64,000 nt of DNA from Alcanivorax sp. S6407 (GTDB lineage: Bacteria > Pseudomonadota > Gammaproteobacteria > Pseudomonadales > Alcanivoracaceae): assembly GCF_023016115.1 (NCBI RefSeq), contig NZ_JALKBH010000002.1, forward strand, positions 768,624-832,623, written 5' to 3'. The position numbers were made by a program, and so were the translations under genes. Positions 16,885-25,524 of the stretch are shown piece by piece (the stretch's first letter is position 1; each line of letters opens with the position of its first letter). The notes beneath the pieces were generated by a model. The model searched no databases. It saw only the letters and a list, made by a program, of their open reading frames with translations, and was not told the origin of the DNA.

Positions 16885-18660
16885 TCAGAACAACTCGTCG
16901 TCCAGGCTCATCATGGTGGTGGCGCCACCCTTCAGCTGGGCGAACAGGGCTTCTGCCTTGGGCAGGAAGCGCTGGAAGTAGTACTGACCGGTGATGCGCT
17001 TGGCCTTGGCAAAGTCGTCGTCACGACCATCGGTAGCCGCCAGCATCTGCGCCCACAACCAGGCGTAGAGGGCATAACCAAAGATATCCAGATACTCCAC
17101 CGCACCGGCGCTGATGGCATCCGGGTTATCGCCGGCCTGGGCCAGCAGCTCACCAGTGGCTTCCTTGAGCAGCGCGAGAGCGGCTTTCACCGGCTCAACC
17201 ACGTCAACCAGCTGCGGGTTGGCGGCGTTGGCTTCCAGCCAGGCATTGGCGTCGGTCAGGAACGCATCCACAGACTTGCCGCCATTGCGGGCCACTTTAC
17301 GACCCGCCAGATCCAGCGCTTGAATACCATTGGTGCCTTCGTAAATCTGGGAAATACGGCAGTCACGAACGAACTGCTCCATGCCCCACTCACGAATGTA
17401 GCCGTGACCACCAAAGACCTGCTGGCCGGTGATGGTAGTTTCCAGACCACGATCGGTGAAGAACGCCTTGGCGATCGGTGTCAGCAGTGCGACGCGATCA
17501 TCCGCCTTCTTCTTGACGTCAGCATCGTCGCTGAACTTGGCGGCATCCAGCTGCATGCCCACGTAGGCAGCCAGTGCACGGCCACCTTCATTGATTGCGC
17601 GCATATTCATCAACATACGACGCACATCACCATGTACGATGATCGGATCCGCCGGACCATTGGGGTTCTTGGCACCGGTGGCGCTACGGCCCTGCAGACG
17701 CTCACGGGCGTATTCCACAGCGCTCTGGTAGCTCACTTCGCCCAGGCCCAGACCCTGCAGACCAATGGACAGACGCTCGTAGTTCATCATGGTGAACATG
17801 CAAGCGAGGCCCTGGTTCGGCTCTCCGATAATCCAGCCCTTGGCATTGTCAAAGTTCATCACACAGGTAGCGGAACCCTTGATGCCCATCTTGTGCTCGA
17901 TAGAACCACAGGTGGCTCCGTTCGGCTCGCCGGCGTTGTTGTCCGCGTCTGGCAGGAACTTGGGCACCAGGAACAGGGAAATTCCTTTGGAGCCTTCCGG
18001 TGCGCCCGGCAGCTTGGCCAGCACCAGATGAATGTGATTGCTGGTCAGGTCGTGCTCACCACCGGTGATAAAGATCTTGGTGCCGGTGATGCTGTAGGAA
18101 CCGTCCGCATTGGGTTCAGCCTTGGTACGGCCAATCCCCAGATCGGTACCGGAATGCGGCTCGGTCAGACACATGGTGCCGGCCCATTCTCCACTGTACA
18201 GCTTGGGCAGGTACTGGGCCTTGAGCTCTTCAGAGGCGTGCGCATCGATGGCAAGACAGGCGCCGCTGGTCAGTGCCGGGTACAGCGCAAAGGAAGAGTT
18301 GGCGCTGTGCATCATCTCTTCGAACAGCACCGCCAGGGATTTCGGCATGCCCTGGCCACCGAATTCCGGGTTACCGGAGAAAGCGGTCCAGCCGTTCTCG
18401 GCAAAGGTTTTGAAGGCTTCCTTGAAGCCATCCGGGGTGGTCACATCGCCATCGTTCCAGCTGCAGCCCTGCTCGTCACCGTTCCGGTTCAGAGGGAACA
18501 ACAGGCCTTCGGTCATCTTGCCTGCTTCTTCCAGAATGGCATCAGACAGGTCGCGGGTTACCTCGGCGGTAGCAGGCATAGTGGCCCACTGCTCGTCCGC
18601 TTTGAACACATCGTTGAGAACAAAACGCATGTCCTCGAGGGGCGCTTTATAGGTCGCCAT
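16885..18660 (-). CDS. Acyl-CoA dehydrogenase (FadE-like, with C-terminal extension)
   Basis: A 591-residue flavoenzyme of the acyl-CoA dehydrogenase superfamily, first step of beta-oxidation. N-terminal, middle (MCLTEPHSGTDLG, TGTKIFITGGEHDL) and C-terminal FAD domains (YGGHGYIREWGMEQFVRDCRI-type region reading FGGHGYIREWG) are followed by an extra C-terminal domain as in about 600-residue bacterial enzymes. The ATG at 18660 has GGGAG eight bases upstream; a GTG at 18666 is less likely. It is about 600 residues long like its paralogue at 19569, suggesting duplication. Chain-length preference cannot be read from the sequence. Confidence 0.93.
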   Translation of the reverse strand: MATYKAPLEDMRFVLNDVFKADEQWATMPATAEVTRDLSDAILEEAGKMTEGLLFPLNRNGDEQGCSWNDGDVTTPDGFKEAFKTFAENGWTAFSGNPEFGGQGMPKSLAVLFEEMMHSANSSFALYPALTSGACLAIDAHASEELKAQYLPKLYSGEWAGTMCLTEPHSGTDLGIGRTKAEPNADGSYSITGTKIFITGGEHDLTSNHIHLVLAKLPGAPEGSKGISLFLVPKFLPDADNNAGEPNGATCGSIEHKMGIKGSATCVMNFDNAKGWIIGEPNQGLACMFTMMNYERLSIGLQGLGLGEVSYQSAVEYARERLQGRSATGAKNPNGPADPIIVHGDVRRMLMNMRAINEGGRALAAYVGMQLDAAKFSDDADVKKKADDRVALLTPIAKAFFTDRGLETTITGQQVFGGHGYIREWGMEQFVRDCRISQIYEGTNGIQALDLAGRKVARNGGKSVDAFLTDANAWLEANAANPQLVDVVEPVKAALALLKEATGELLAQAGDNPDAISAGAVEYLDIFGYALYAWLWAQMLAATDGRDDDFAKAKRITGQYYFQRFLPKAEALFAQLKGGATTMMSLDDELF

Positions 18661-18787
18661 TTGCACATCTCCCGAAAATTGGCAGGGCGCAAATTTTAGG
18701 CAGCAAGTGCCTGTCTTTACAGGCTTATTTGTGACTCACCGTTCATGCCGGGATACGGCACGCTGAGCCAGAACGCTGACTGAAAAG

Positions 18788-19177
18788 TCACGCCTCGTGA
18801 TGTTCAGGAACCGGCTTGGGCGGTTCCGGCCGGTTCCACAGCCACAATAATGTCAGGCACAACATCAACGGCACGGCAATCTTGATGGCCGTCATGGCAT
18901 TGGAAAACGCGATAATCATGATACTGATCAGCATCATGGTAGAGGCTGCGCACTTGGCGCGGCGGGAAATGGCACGGTTCTGGCGCCACTGCAGCAGAGG
19001 CTCGCCATAGCGGGGATGCTCCAGCAACCATTGCTCAAGGGCAGGCCAGCCGCGGCTCCCGGCCCAGGCGGCCACCAGCAGAAACGGCACCGTGGGCAAG
19101 CCAGGCACCACCACGCCGACCATCCCGATGGCCACGAAGAGGATTGCCAGAAATCGCCAGCACAGTGTCCTTACCAT
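18788..19177 (-). CDS. DUF454 (YbaN-type) membrane protein
   Basis: A 129-residue protein of the DUF454/YbaN family. It shows the family opening FLAILFVAIGMVGVVVPGLPTVPFLLVAAW, then a cytoplasmic-type stretch (HPRYGEPLLQWRQNRAISRRAK) and a second hydrophobic pair. Usual family length is about 120. The start at 19177 is the first that gives family character; the upstream frame (to 19357) is built from repeat DNA. The function of DUF454 proteins is not established. Confidence 0.85.
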   Translation of the reverse strand: MVRTLCWRFLAILFVAIGMVGVVVPGLPTVPFLLVAAWAGSRGWPALEQWLLEHPRYGEPLLQWRQNRAISRRAKCAASTMMLISIMIIAFSNAMTAIKIAVPLMLCLTLLWLWNRPEPPKPVPEHHEA

Positions 19178-19305
19178 ATGCCTGTCCCTGGTGGCGCCAC
19201 CAGAACGGGCCCCACTCGCATCACACAATGGCTTCAGTATGCGACGGGGAACGAGTGCAGGCAAAGGCATTACGGGCGGGCGAAGTGCGCCTTTCGTCGA
19301 ATAAC

Positions 19306-19333
19306 GCGGCACGCAACATGCTTCACGCAACAA
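19306..19333 (+). repeat. Degenerate heptamer array (GCAACAT type)
   Basis: Four consecutive 7-base units GCGGCAC, GCAACAT, GCTTCAC, GCAACAA. The same unit sequences occur at 36414-36441 in another order. They are the inverse complement type of the GCGTGTT array at 19442, so the two form arms of a long imperfect inverted repeat. Confidence 0.7.
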
Positions 19334-19441
19334 CGCGGGGTGGGGTCTGTGGCACACGAAGAGCGCTGCGGTTTCGCGCGGCGGCGTGGTTCGGCCAACA
19401 AGTTGGCTCTCCTACAGGGGTGAGGGGCGTGCCTGCGTCAG

Positions 19442-19514
19442 GCGTGTTGCGTGTTGCGTGTTGCGTGTTGCGTGTTGCGTGTTGCGTGTTGCGTGTTGCG
19501 TGTTGCGTGTTGCG
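19442..19514 (+). repeat. Tandem heptamer array, GCGTGTT x 10
   Basis: Ten perfect head-to-tail copies of GCGTGTT and a partial eleventh end one base before a strong terminator. Open frames across it translate to the periodic peptide RVACCVL and are artefacts. On the sense strand of the acyl-CoA dehydrogenase whose gene ends at 19569, the unit reads AACACGC. Confidence 0.95.
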
Positions 19515-19515
19515 G

Positions 19516-19557
19516 CCCCAACAAAAAACCGCCATGAAGGCGGTTTTTTTGTTGGGG
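19516..19557. terminator. Very strong bidirectional terminator
   Basis: A long stem: CCCCAACAAAAAACCGCC on the left, loop ATGAA, GGCGGTTTTTTTGTTGGGG on the right, with one bulged base. A and T tracts inside the stem allow termination in both directions. It ends 12 bases from the stop codon of the acyl-CoA dehydrogenase at 19569-21365. Confidence 0.93.
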
Positions 19558-19568
19558 GCCAAGACCGA

Positions 19569-21365
19569 TCAGAATGCGAAGTGTTCGGCATCCAGTTCCA
19601 TCATGCAGTCCAGACCACCTTCGATGGCACCCTTGTGGCCGGCAACGCGCGGCAGGATACGCTTGAAGTAGAAGTTGGCGGTGCTGATCTTGGCCTTGTA
19701 GAAGTCCTCATCACCCGCGCCCGCTTCCAGCTGGGCATGGGCAACAGCAGCCATACGCGCCCACAGGTATGCCAGGGTCACGTAACCGGAGTACATCAGG
19801 TAATCCACGGAAGCGGCACCCACGTAATCCGGGTTCTGCATGGCCTGCATACCGATGGCCTGGGTCAGATCGCCCCATTCCTTGTTGTAGGCAGCCAGCG
19901 GCTCCAGGAACACCTTCAGGTCGGCATTGTCGGCATTGGCTTCGCAGAACTTGTGCACGATCTTGGTGAAGTTACGCAGGGCCTGGCCCTGGGTCATCAT
20001 CACCTTGCGGCCCAGCAGGTCGAGAGCCTGGATGCCGGTGGTGCCTTCGTACAGGGTGGAGATGCGGGCATCACGTACGTTCTGCTCCATGCCCCACTCG
20101 CGAATGAAGCCATGGCCGCCGTAGATCTGAACGCCGTGGTTGGCCGCTTCCAGACCCGCTTCGGTCACAAACGCCTTGGCGATCGGAGTCAGCAGCGCCA
20201 TCAGCTCGTCAGCTTCCTTGCGAGCCGCTTCATCCTTCTCCAGCTTCACCTTGTCACCCAGCTGGGAACACAGGTAAACCAGCGCACGACCACCTTCGGC
20301 GAAGGCCTTGGAAGTCAGCAGCATACGACGCACGTCCGGATGAACGATGATCGGATCCGCCGGGCCTTCCGGGTTTTTCGGGCCGGACAGGCTGCGCATG
20401 GCCAGACGCTCTTTGGCGTAGGTCAGACCACCCTGGAAGCCCAGTTCGGCGTGAGCCACACCCTGGATGGCGGTACCCAGACGCGCAAAGTTCATGAAGG
20501 TGAACATGCAGTTCAGGCCCTTGTTTTCCGGGCCGATCAGGTAGCCTTTGGCGCCATCGAAGTTCATCACACAGGTAGCAGAAGCCTTGATGCCCATCTT
20601 GTGCTCGATGGAGCCACAGGTCACCGCGTTACGCTCGCCCACACCGCCGTTACCGTCGGTCATGAACTTGGGAACGATGAACAGGGAAATACCCTTGGTA
20701 CCCTTGGGGGCATCAGGCAGGCGGGCCAGTACGATATGGACGATGTTCTCGGCCATGTCGTGCTCACCGGCAGAGATGAAGATCTTGGTACCGGTGATGT
20801 TGAAGGAACCATCTGCATTCGGCTCGGCCTTGGTTTTCAGGATACCCAGGTCAGAACCACAATGCGGCTCGGTCAGACACATGGTGCCGGTCCACTCACC
20901 GCTGGTCAGCTTGGGCAGGTAAGCCTGCTTCTGCTCGTCGGTGCCGTGCTCTTCGATGGTGGCAACCGCACCGTGGGACAGGCCCGGGTACATGCTCCAG
21001 GACCAGTTAGCGGTACCGGTCATTTCGGAGATAGCGATACCGGCAGAGCCCGGCAGGCCCTGGCCACCAAACTCCGGATCACCGCCCATGGCAGGCCAAC
21101 CGCCTTCTACATACTTGGCGTAGGCTTCCTTGAAACCTTTCGGAGTGGTAACAACACCGTCTTCAAAACCACAGCCTTCCTCATCACCGGAACGGTTCAG
21201 GGGAGCCAGTTCGTTTTCGGAGAACTTGGCGCCCTCTTCCAGGAAGGCATTCAGCAGTTCACTGTTGATATCTTCCAGACCCAGGCTGGCGTAGTGGCCA
21301 TCCATGTCCAGGACTTCATTCAGTACGAAGCGCATGTCGCGCAGGGGAGCCTTGTAATCCGGCAT
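19569..21365 (-). CDS. Acyl-CoA dehydrogenase (FadE-like), paralogue
   Basis: A 598-residue acyl-CoA dehydrogenase closely related to the one at 16885-18660. Shared features include MRFVLN, NRSGDEEGC, MCLTEPHCGSDLG, TGTKIFISAGEHDM, CGSIEHKMGIKASATCVMNFDGAKG and YGGHGFIREWGMEQNVRDARI. It oxidises acyl-CoA to enoyl-CoA with FAD and passes electrons to ETF. GGGAG lies seven bases before the ATG. It stands alone between a strong terminator downstream and a 268-base upstream region that carries two overlapping PsrA-like operators, so fatty-acid-responsive control is likely. Confidence 0.95.
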   Translation of the reverse strand: MPDYKAPLRDMRFVLNEVLDMDGHYASLGLEDINSELLNAFLEEGAKFSENELAPLNRSGDEEGCGFEDGVVTTPKGFKEAYAKYVEGGWPAMGGDPEFGGQGLPGSAGIAISEMTGTANWSWSMYPGLSHGAVATIEEHGTDEQKQAYLPKLTSGEWTGTMCLTEPHCGSDLGILKTKAEPNADGSFNITGTKIFISAGEHDMAENIVHIVLARLPDAPKGTKGISLFIVPKFMTDGNGGVGERNAVTCGSIEHKMGIKASATCVMNFDGAKGYLIGPENKGLNCMFTFMNFARLGTAIQGVAHAELGFQGGLTYAKERLAMRSLSGPKNPEGPADPIIVHPDVRRMLLTSKAFAEGGRALVYLCSQLGDKVKLEKDEAARKEADELMALLTPIAKAFVTEAGLEAANHGVQIYGGHGFIREWGMEQNVRDARISTLYEGTTGIQALDLLGRKVMMTQGQALRNFTKIVHKFCEANADNADLKVFLEPLAAYNKEWGDLTQAIGMQAMQNPDYVGAASVDYLMYSGYVTLAYLWARMAAVAHAQLEAGAGDEDFYKAKISTANFYFKRILPRVAGHKGAIEGGLDCMMELDAEHFAF

Positions 21366-21484
21366 CTCAAATCTCCCTAATCAAAGAGTAAAAATGCGGC
21401 GGGCCCCGGGCTCGCCGATAATTTGGAAAGTCATCTTAGGTCAGTGCTTTGCCGTCTCTCCAGTGGTATTTGTGACCCACAAGT

Positions 21485-21511
21485 CAAACAAGCGTTTGAA
21501 ACTGCCGTTTA
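21485..21511. promoter_or_regulatory. Overlapping PsrA-like operators
   Basis: CAAAC-AAGC-GTTTG at 21485-21498 fits the published PsrA pattern (G/C)AAAC-N2-4-GTTT(G/C). A second near-match GAAAC-TGCC-GTTTA shares its last base and extends to 21511. PsrA is a fatty-acid-sensing TetR repressor that controls beta-oxidation genes in Pseudomonas. The site is 120 bases upstream of the dehydrogenase start and lies between it and the Trm112-like gene. Confidence 0.65.
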
Positions 21512-21633
21512 TGACACAAAACCATTAATAAACAGACGGTTAGTAAAAGATCGCAAAAAGAAACACGGCGTATATCGGATCACCGATTCCTCGCCAATCA
21601 CTGCTATACTCCTGCCCAACTGATGAAGGAATC

Positions 21634-21828
21634 ATGAATATGCTCGATCCCAATCTGCTCGATATTCTGGTCTGCCCGGTCAGCAAGGCACCGCTGATTC
21701 ATGACGAAAAACAGGCTGAATTGAAGTGCAAGGCCAGTGGCCTGGCCTACCCGGTACGCGATGGCATCCCCGTCATGCTGGAGGAACAGGCCCGTACCAT
21801 GTCCGACGAAGAAATCAGCAATCTCTGA
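21634..21828 (+). CDS. Trm112-like (YcaR family) zinc-ribbon-type protein
   Basis: A 64-residue protein of the Trm112/YcaR family: [34 protein letters not shown], with two of the usual Cys positions (one in each half). Bacterial members are small companions of methyltransferases or sit beside lipid A/kdsB genes, but no single role is proven. An AAGGA site lies just before the ATG at 21634; the ATG at 21640 is also possible. pldA follows 19 bases later. Confidence 0.92.
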   Translation: MNMLDPNLLDILVCPVSKAPLIHDEKQAELKCKASGLAYPVRDGIPVMLEEQARTMSDEEISNL

Positions 21829-21847
21829 ACAACCCCGGGAACGATTG

Positions 21848-22906
21848 ATGCGCAAACCGCTGGCGCTGGGCCTGCTGTTGCTCTGCAGCAACGCCATGGC
21901 TGACACCTCCGCCCCCTCTTCATCGTCAAAGGCGCCTGCCGAAGTGCCCGCCGAAGGCACGCCAACAACAGCAATGACGCCGCAGCAACGCCGTGACGAG
22001 TGCCTGTTACGCAGCGTACAGACCGCTGACGATGCCATCACCGTGAAGGAAATGCATGACTGGTGCAGCGTCAGTGAAAACGGTGAGCGAATCAGCGCCC
22101 ATGAGGATGCCCTTCGGGCACGGCTGGCACTGGAGAACAACACCCGCGGCAACCCGTTTGTGATCACCCCCCATCGCCGCAACTACCTGATGCCGTACAG
22201 CTACTGGTCCAACCGCAAGTGGAATGACCCCACCAAGGATGACCGCGAGTTGCAACCCACCGAAGTCAAGTTTCAGCTCTCCCTGAAAGCCCCCATCAAG
22301 GAAAAACTGTTTGACGATGTCACCCTGTGGATGGCCTTCACCGGGACCTTCTACTGGCAGGCCTACAACAAGGATGAATCGGCCCCGTTCCGGGAAGCCA
22401 ACTACGAGCCCGAAGTGTTCATGACAAAACCGGTCAACTGGCAAATTGGCCCAGTGGACTCGGAACTGGTGGCGCTGGGTATCAGCCATGAATCCAACGG
22501 CCGCGATATCCCTGTCTCCCGTAGCTGGAACCGGATATTTTTCAGCTATGTGGCCCGTACCGGCAGCTATTACTGGTCCATCAAGCCCTGGTACCGGATT
22601 CCGGAAAAGGAAAAAGACGATCCACTGGACACCCAGGGGGACGACAACCCGGATATCGAAAAATACATGGGGCACTTTGAACTGGAGATTGCCCGGCCGT
22701 TCGGAAATCACGTACTGGAATTGATGGTGCGCAACAACCTGCGCACCGACAACAAGGGTGCCGGCCAGCTCACCTATACCTTCCCGATGACCAAGCGCTT
22801 TAAAGGCGTGGTGGAACTCTTTACCGGCTACGGAGATTCACTGGTCAACTACAACGATTACGAAAACCGTTTCAGTTTCGGGATTCTATTGACGGATTCG
22901 CTCTAG
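21848..22906 (+). CDS. pldA: Outer-membrane phospholipase A (OMPLA)
   Basis: A 352-residue phospholipase A1. A signal peptide (ALGLLLLCSNAMA) and a Ser/Pro/Ala-rich linker precede the 12-strand beta-barrel. The catalytic motif is GISHESNGRDIPVSRSWNRIF, giving the His-x-Ser dyad and Asn of the OMPLA triad. The enzyme degrades phospholipids mislocated in the outer leaflet and is activated by calcium-dependent dimerisation. The final FSFGILLTDSL resembles a barrel C-terminal strand. The TAG stop is immediately followed by a GAGTTTC heptamer array. The upstream frame to 21737 overlaps the Trm112-like gene and is rejected. Confidence 0.93.
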   Translation: MRKPLALGLLLLCSNAMADTSAPSSSSKAPAEVPAEGTPTTAMTPQQRRDECLLRSVQTADDAITVKEMHDWCSVSENGERISAHEDALRARLALENNTRGNPFVITPHRRNYLMPYSYWSNRKWNDPTKDDRELQPTEVKFQLSLKAPIKEKLFDDVTLWMAFTGTFYWQAYNKDESAPFREANYEPEVFMTKPVNWQIGPVDSELVALGISHESNGRDIPVSRSWNRIFFSYVARTGSYYWSIKPWYRIPEKEKDDPLDTQGDDNPDIEKYMGHFELEIARPFGNHVLELMVRNNLRTDNKGAGQLTYTFPMTKRFKGVVELFTGYGDSLVNYNDYENRFSFGILLTDSL

Positions 22907-23009
22907 GAGTTTCGAGTTTCGAGTTTCGAGTTTCGAAGAAAAAATCAGCCGCGAGCAGGAAGCAAACGGTTTTTTGATTTTCGCTACTCGTAACTCGTCA
23001 CTCGCAACT
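22907..23009. repeat. Inverted heptamer arrays around a terminator (GAGTTTC type)
   Basis: Four perfect GAGTTTC units (22907-22934) begin at the base after the pldA stop. An A-rich/T-rich terminator-like core with GGTTTTTTG follows. The right arm at 22985-23009 reads ACTCGTA, ACTCGTC, ACTCGCA, the degenerate inverse complement. The DUF3570 gene ends five bases further on, so the element lies exactly between two converging genes. Confidence 0.85.
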
Positions 23010-23013
23010 GTAG

Positions 23014-24153
23014 TTAATACCAGACCGTGAACAACAGTCGCGTTACCGTGGCATCAAAGCTGTACAGCGGCTCGGACCCGGGGACAGGGGAATCAGAACG
23101 CAAGTCGCGGAAGTTGTTGTAGTCAAAGTTGAACTTGTCGAACCACAGATGCAGCCCGGCACGATTGAAGGTGTGCTGCTTGGTTCGATTGAACTGCACA
23201 CCAATGCCGACCCCGAACACCGTGGAATCGAAATCACTCAATTCCTTGTCGCGAGCCAGAAAGTTGCTGGCGTTCTGATAAGGGAAAAGGTCGGAATAAA
23301 AATCCGCATCGCTCTGGCTGTAGGTCCGGTAACGGGTTTCCAGAGTCCAGCTCTGACCCAGCGGCTGAATCAGTTTGACCTGCCAACTGTTGGCCTTCAC
23401 TCCCCAGGAGTCATCGTACATCCTGAACTCACCGTGCAACCCGGCCCGCCAGGGCAGGTAATATGACATCCCCAGGGTTGTGGCCTCACTGGTACGAGTG
23501 CCAGGGTAACGTTCCGGCTGGAAGCTGTAACTGAAAGGCCCGGTCACATACCGGACCGAACGGTAAGGATTGTTCAGATAGCCTTCGTCGGTAATCAGCT
23601 CATGCTTCAGGCTGGCCACCAGATCCCGGGTCAGCACCTGGGACAGGCCGATACGGAAATGCTGCCGGTCGGCTTCTGCCGAGAAAGTCGCATCCTTGTT
23701 GCGGGAGATATCATCCTCGCCCTGGGAATATCCCAGTGTCAGCGTAGTCAGATCACCAAAGAAATCCTGGCTCAGGTCAAAATGCACCGACTCCGCTTCA
23801 AAGTCTTTTTCCGAACTCGTACTGTAGCTGATCGAGTAGATCGATTTGCCGTGCAGGTAATCCACCCCCAGGCTTTTTTCAATCCGGTTTTCCGAATACC
23901 GGCTGGCCGTGGTAATTACATCAATGGACGCTGCGGTAACCGCATCCACATAATAGTTGGCATTCACCGCCACCTTGTCCGCAAAGGATTTGCGCACCAG
24001 GATCGACGGCCCCTTGATGTTCATTCCGCCGCCTTCGTAGCGGTGAACCAGCAAGTCAAAACGGTCTTCCGGCAATACTGCCGCCGTAACTGCCTGCGAC
24101 AGAAACAGCAGAACCAGCAACCAACCAACCGAACGCGTCAGTTGCACCCGCAA
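23014..24153 (-). CDS. DUF3570 outer-membrane beta-barrel protein
   Basis: A 379-residue exported protein with a signal peptide (VGWLLVLLFLSQAVTAA). The family features are the early EDRFDLLVHRYEGGGMNIKGP segment and NANYYVDAVTAASIDVITTAS. Alternating polar/hydrophobic strands and the C-terminal TRLLFTVWY fit an outer-membrane barrel. DUF3570 proteins are uncharacterised and tend to neighbour DUF4266 lipoproteins, as here, where the start overlaps the DUF4266 gene by 16 bases. It is the last gene of a six-gene operon. Confidence 0.88.
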   Translation of the reverse strand: MRVQLTRSVGWLLVLLFLSQAVTAAVLPEDRFDLLVHRYEGGGMNIKGPSILVRKSFADKVAVNANYYVDAVTAASIDVITTASRYSENRIEKSLGVDYLHGKSIYSISYSTSSEKDFEAESVHFDLSQDFFGDLTTLTLGYSQGEDDISRNKDATFSAEADRQHFRIGLSQVLTRDLVASLKHELITDEGYLNNPYRSVRYVTGPFSYSFQPERYPGTRTSEATTLGMSYYLPWRAGLHGEFRMYDDSWGVKANSWQVKLIQPLGQSWTLETRYRTYSQSDADFYSDLFPYQNASNFLARDKELSDFDSTVFGVGIGVQFNRTKQHTFNRAGLHLWFDKFNFDYNNFRDLRSDSPVPGSEPLYSFDATVTRLLFTVWY

Positions 24154-24356
24154 CCTCCTCCGGTGCTGCCCTCAGCGCCCCGCATGGCTTCCCGTGCCTG
24201 ATGCACATGGTTGATATAACTTTCTGACACAGGATGGCCGGCAGCATTCATTACCGGATCCGCCAGCCGGGAACGCTCATAGGGCTTCACCCACGGCTTT
24301 ATGGAGCAGCCCGCCTGCATCACAACCACCGCCAGCAGCACAGCACGCACTATCAT
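24138..24356 (-). CDS. DUF4266 small lipoprotein with GGGCGCN tail
   Basis: A 72-residue lipoprotein: MIVRAVLLAVVVMQAGC gives a lipobox with Cys17. The middle reads VKPYERSRLADPVMNAAGHP and HVHQAREAMRGAEGS, typical of DUF4266. It ends GSTGGGCGCN, so two cysteines sit at the extreme C-terminus between glycines. That conserved tail could bind metal, be a redox pair for the TlpA-like thioredoxin upstream, or be modified. The role is unknown. It starts in an ATGA overlap with the tlpA-like gene and overlaps the DUF3570 start. Confidence 0.88.
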   Translation of the reverse strand: MIVRAVLLAVVVMQAGCSIKPWVKPYERSRLADPVMNAAGHPVSESYINHVHQAREAMRGAEGSTGGGCGCN

Positions 24357-24844
24357 TCCAGCACCAATTCCTTGACCTGCTGTTCATACTTGTCCATGAA
24401 GCCATCCTTGTAGCCACGATGGTGATGACGCACCACACCGTTACGGTCAATCAATACGGTAGTCGGCATGGCATCTACGGCGAAGCTTTCACTGGTGATG
24501 TTTTCAGGATCGAAAAGCACTGGAAAACTCACCGGAATCCGGTCCAGCAACATCAGCGCCCGGTTCTGCTCTTCATCCAGATTGATACCCAGAATCGTGA
24601 AGCCGTAATCCCGGTACTCGTTGTAGAGTTCATCCAGCAGCGGCATCTCGGTACGGCAGGGACCACACCAGGATGCCCAGAAGTTCACCAGCACAACGGT
24701 GCCACGCAATTCGTTCAGTTTGACGTTACTGCCATCCAGCGCCTTGAGGGTAAAGTCCGGAGCGGTTTTGCCTTCCTCCGCAGCCTGTACCGGGCCACTG
24801 ATTGCCAGGGCGGCGGTGAAGATGATGGCGATTATTCTTTTCAT
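24353..24844 (-). CDS. TlpA/ResA-family periplasmic thioredoxin
   Basis: A 163-residue thioredoxin-fold protein with a signal peptide (IIAIIFTAALAISGPVQA). The active site is NFWASWCGPCRTEMP, a WCGPC motif, followed by a cis-proline MPTTVLIDRNG. Such proteins reduce or oxidise disulfides outside the cytoplasm, often for cytochrome c maturation. Here the likely clients are the Cys-rich DUF4266 lipoprotein or the haem proteins of the locus. The start at 24844 has GGGGAAG upstream. Its stop overlaps the DUF4266 start. Confidence 0.92.
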   Translation of the reverse strand: MKRIIAIIFTAALAISGPVQAAEEGKTAPDFTLKALDGSNVKLNELRGTVVLVNFWASWCGPCRTEMPLLDELYNEYRDYGFTILGINLDEEQNRALMLLDRIPVSFPVLFDPENITSESFAVDAMPTTVLIDRNGVVRHHHRGYKDGFMDKYEQQVKELVLE

Positions 24845-24864
24845 GGTGGCTTCCCCCTGAAACA

Positions 24865-25524
24865 TCAGAAAAACAGGCTCACGCCTGCGCTGAATTCCAT
24901 GTTCTGTGTCATCTTGTCTTCGCCGAGCACGTCGAGATTGAAAAGGTGATCCTTCATATCCACCCGCACTGTGGTGAAGTCATTAATCAACAAGCGGTAA
25001 CCGACTCCGAGACTGATGGTGAAGTGCTCGTCGCCGGCAAATTCGGTAATGCCGGCGCCGCCAAGCACATAAAGGGCATTATTGAAGGCCCGGTTACGAT
25101 TGAGGAAGGCTTCACCCGGCAGCAGGTTGTAGCCCACCGCGCCCTGGTAATAGGTAAAGGCCCGCTCATCATCGGTAAGCAGTTCCACCCCGTCATTGAG
25201 TCGCTCGAAACTGGTCTCGTCTGCCTTGGCCCGGCCCAGCACCCCCTCGAAGAAGATGTCTTCGGAAAGATGATAGTTAAGCCGCAGCCCAAGCACTGGC
25301 TGGGTACCGAAATCCTCGATGGAAATCATGCCCACATAGACACCGGCCTCGAAGTTTTCGGTATCGATATCGGCTTCAGTAATCTGACGCCGCTCAATCT
25401 GCGGATCCAGCACCGATTCCGGTCGTGCATCGCGCACCACATCTTCCTGTTCTGCCTGCTCTTCGCCATTGGCCAGCAGCGGCAACAACAGACTCAGAAC
25501 AATACAGAGAAGCCGATTTTCCAT
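24865..25524 (-). CDS. Outer-membrane beta-barrel domain protein
   Basis: A 219-residue exported protein with a signal peptide (LLCIVLSLLLPLLANG). The region from about residue 60 resembles the small outer-membrane barrel family: EAGVYVGMISIEDFGTQPVLGLRLNYHLSEDIFFEGVLG, then YYQGAVGYNLLPGEAF and FTISLGVGYRLLINDFTTVRVDMKDHLF. It ends in FSAGVSLFF, a barrel-type terminal strand. It overlaps the upstream SH3-barrel gene by 31 bases. Function unknown; probably part of the envelope redox locus. Confidence 0.82.
   Translation of the reverse strand: MENRLLCIVLSLLLPLLANGEEQAEQEDVVRDARPESVLDPQIERRQITEADIDTENFEAGVYVGMISIEDFGTQPVLGLRLNYHLSEDIFFEGVLGRAKADETSFERLNDGVELLTDDERAFTYYQGAVGYNLLPGEAFLNRNRAFNNALYVLGGAGITEFAGDEHFTISLGVGYRLLINDFTTVRVDMKDHLFNLDVLGEDKMTQNMEFSAGVSLFF

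Noticed and set aside
17320-18699. 459-residue plus-strand frame
   Set aside because: Antisense of the acyl-CoA dehydrogenase at 16885-18660; low-complexity composition and no ribosome-binding site.
18708-18723. GCCTGT/ACAGGC hairpin as a terminator between DUF454 and the dehydrogenase gene
   Set aside because: No T-tract on the relevant strand; not enough evidence.
19386-21380. 664-residue open frame on the plus strand
   Set aside because: Exact antisense shadow of the acyl-CoA dehydrogenase at 19569-21365; composition is Gln/His/Gly-rich with no domain and the start lies in the GCGTGTT array.
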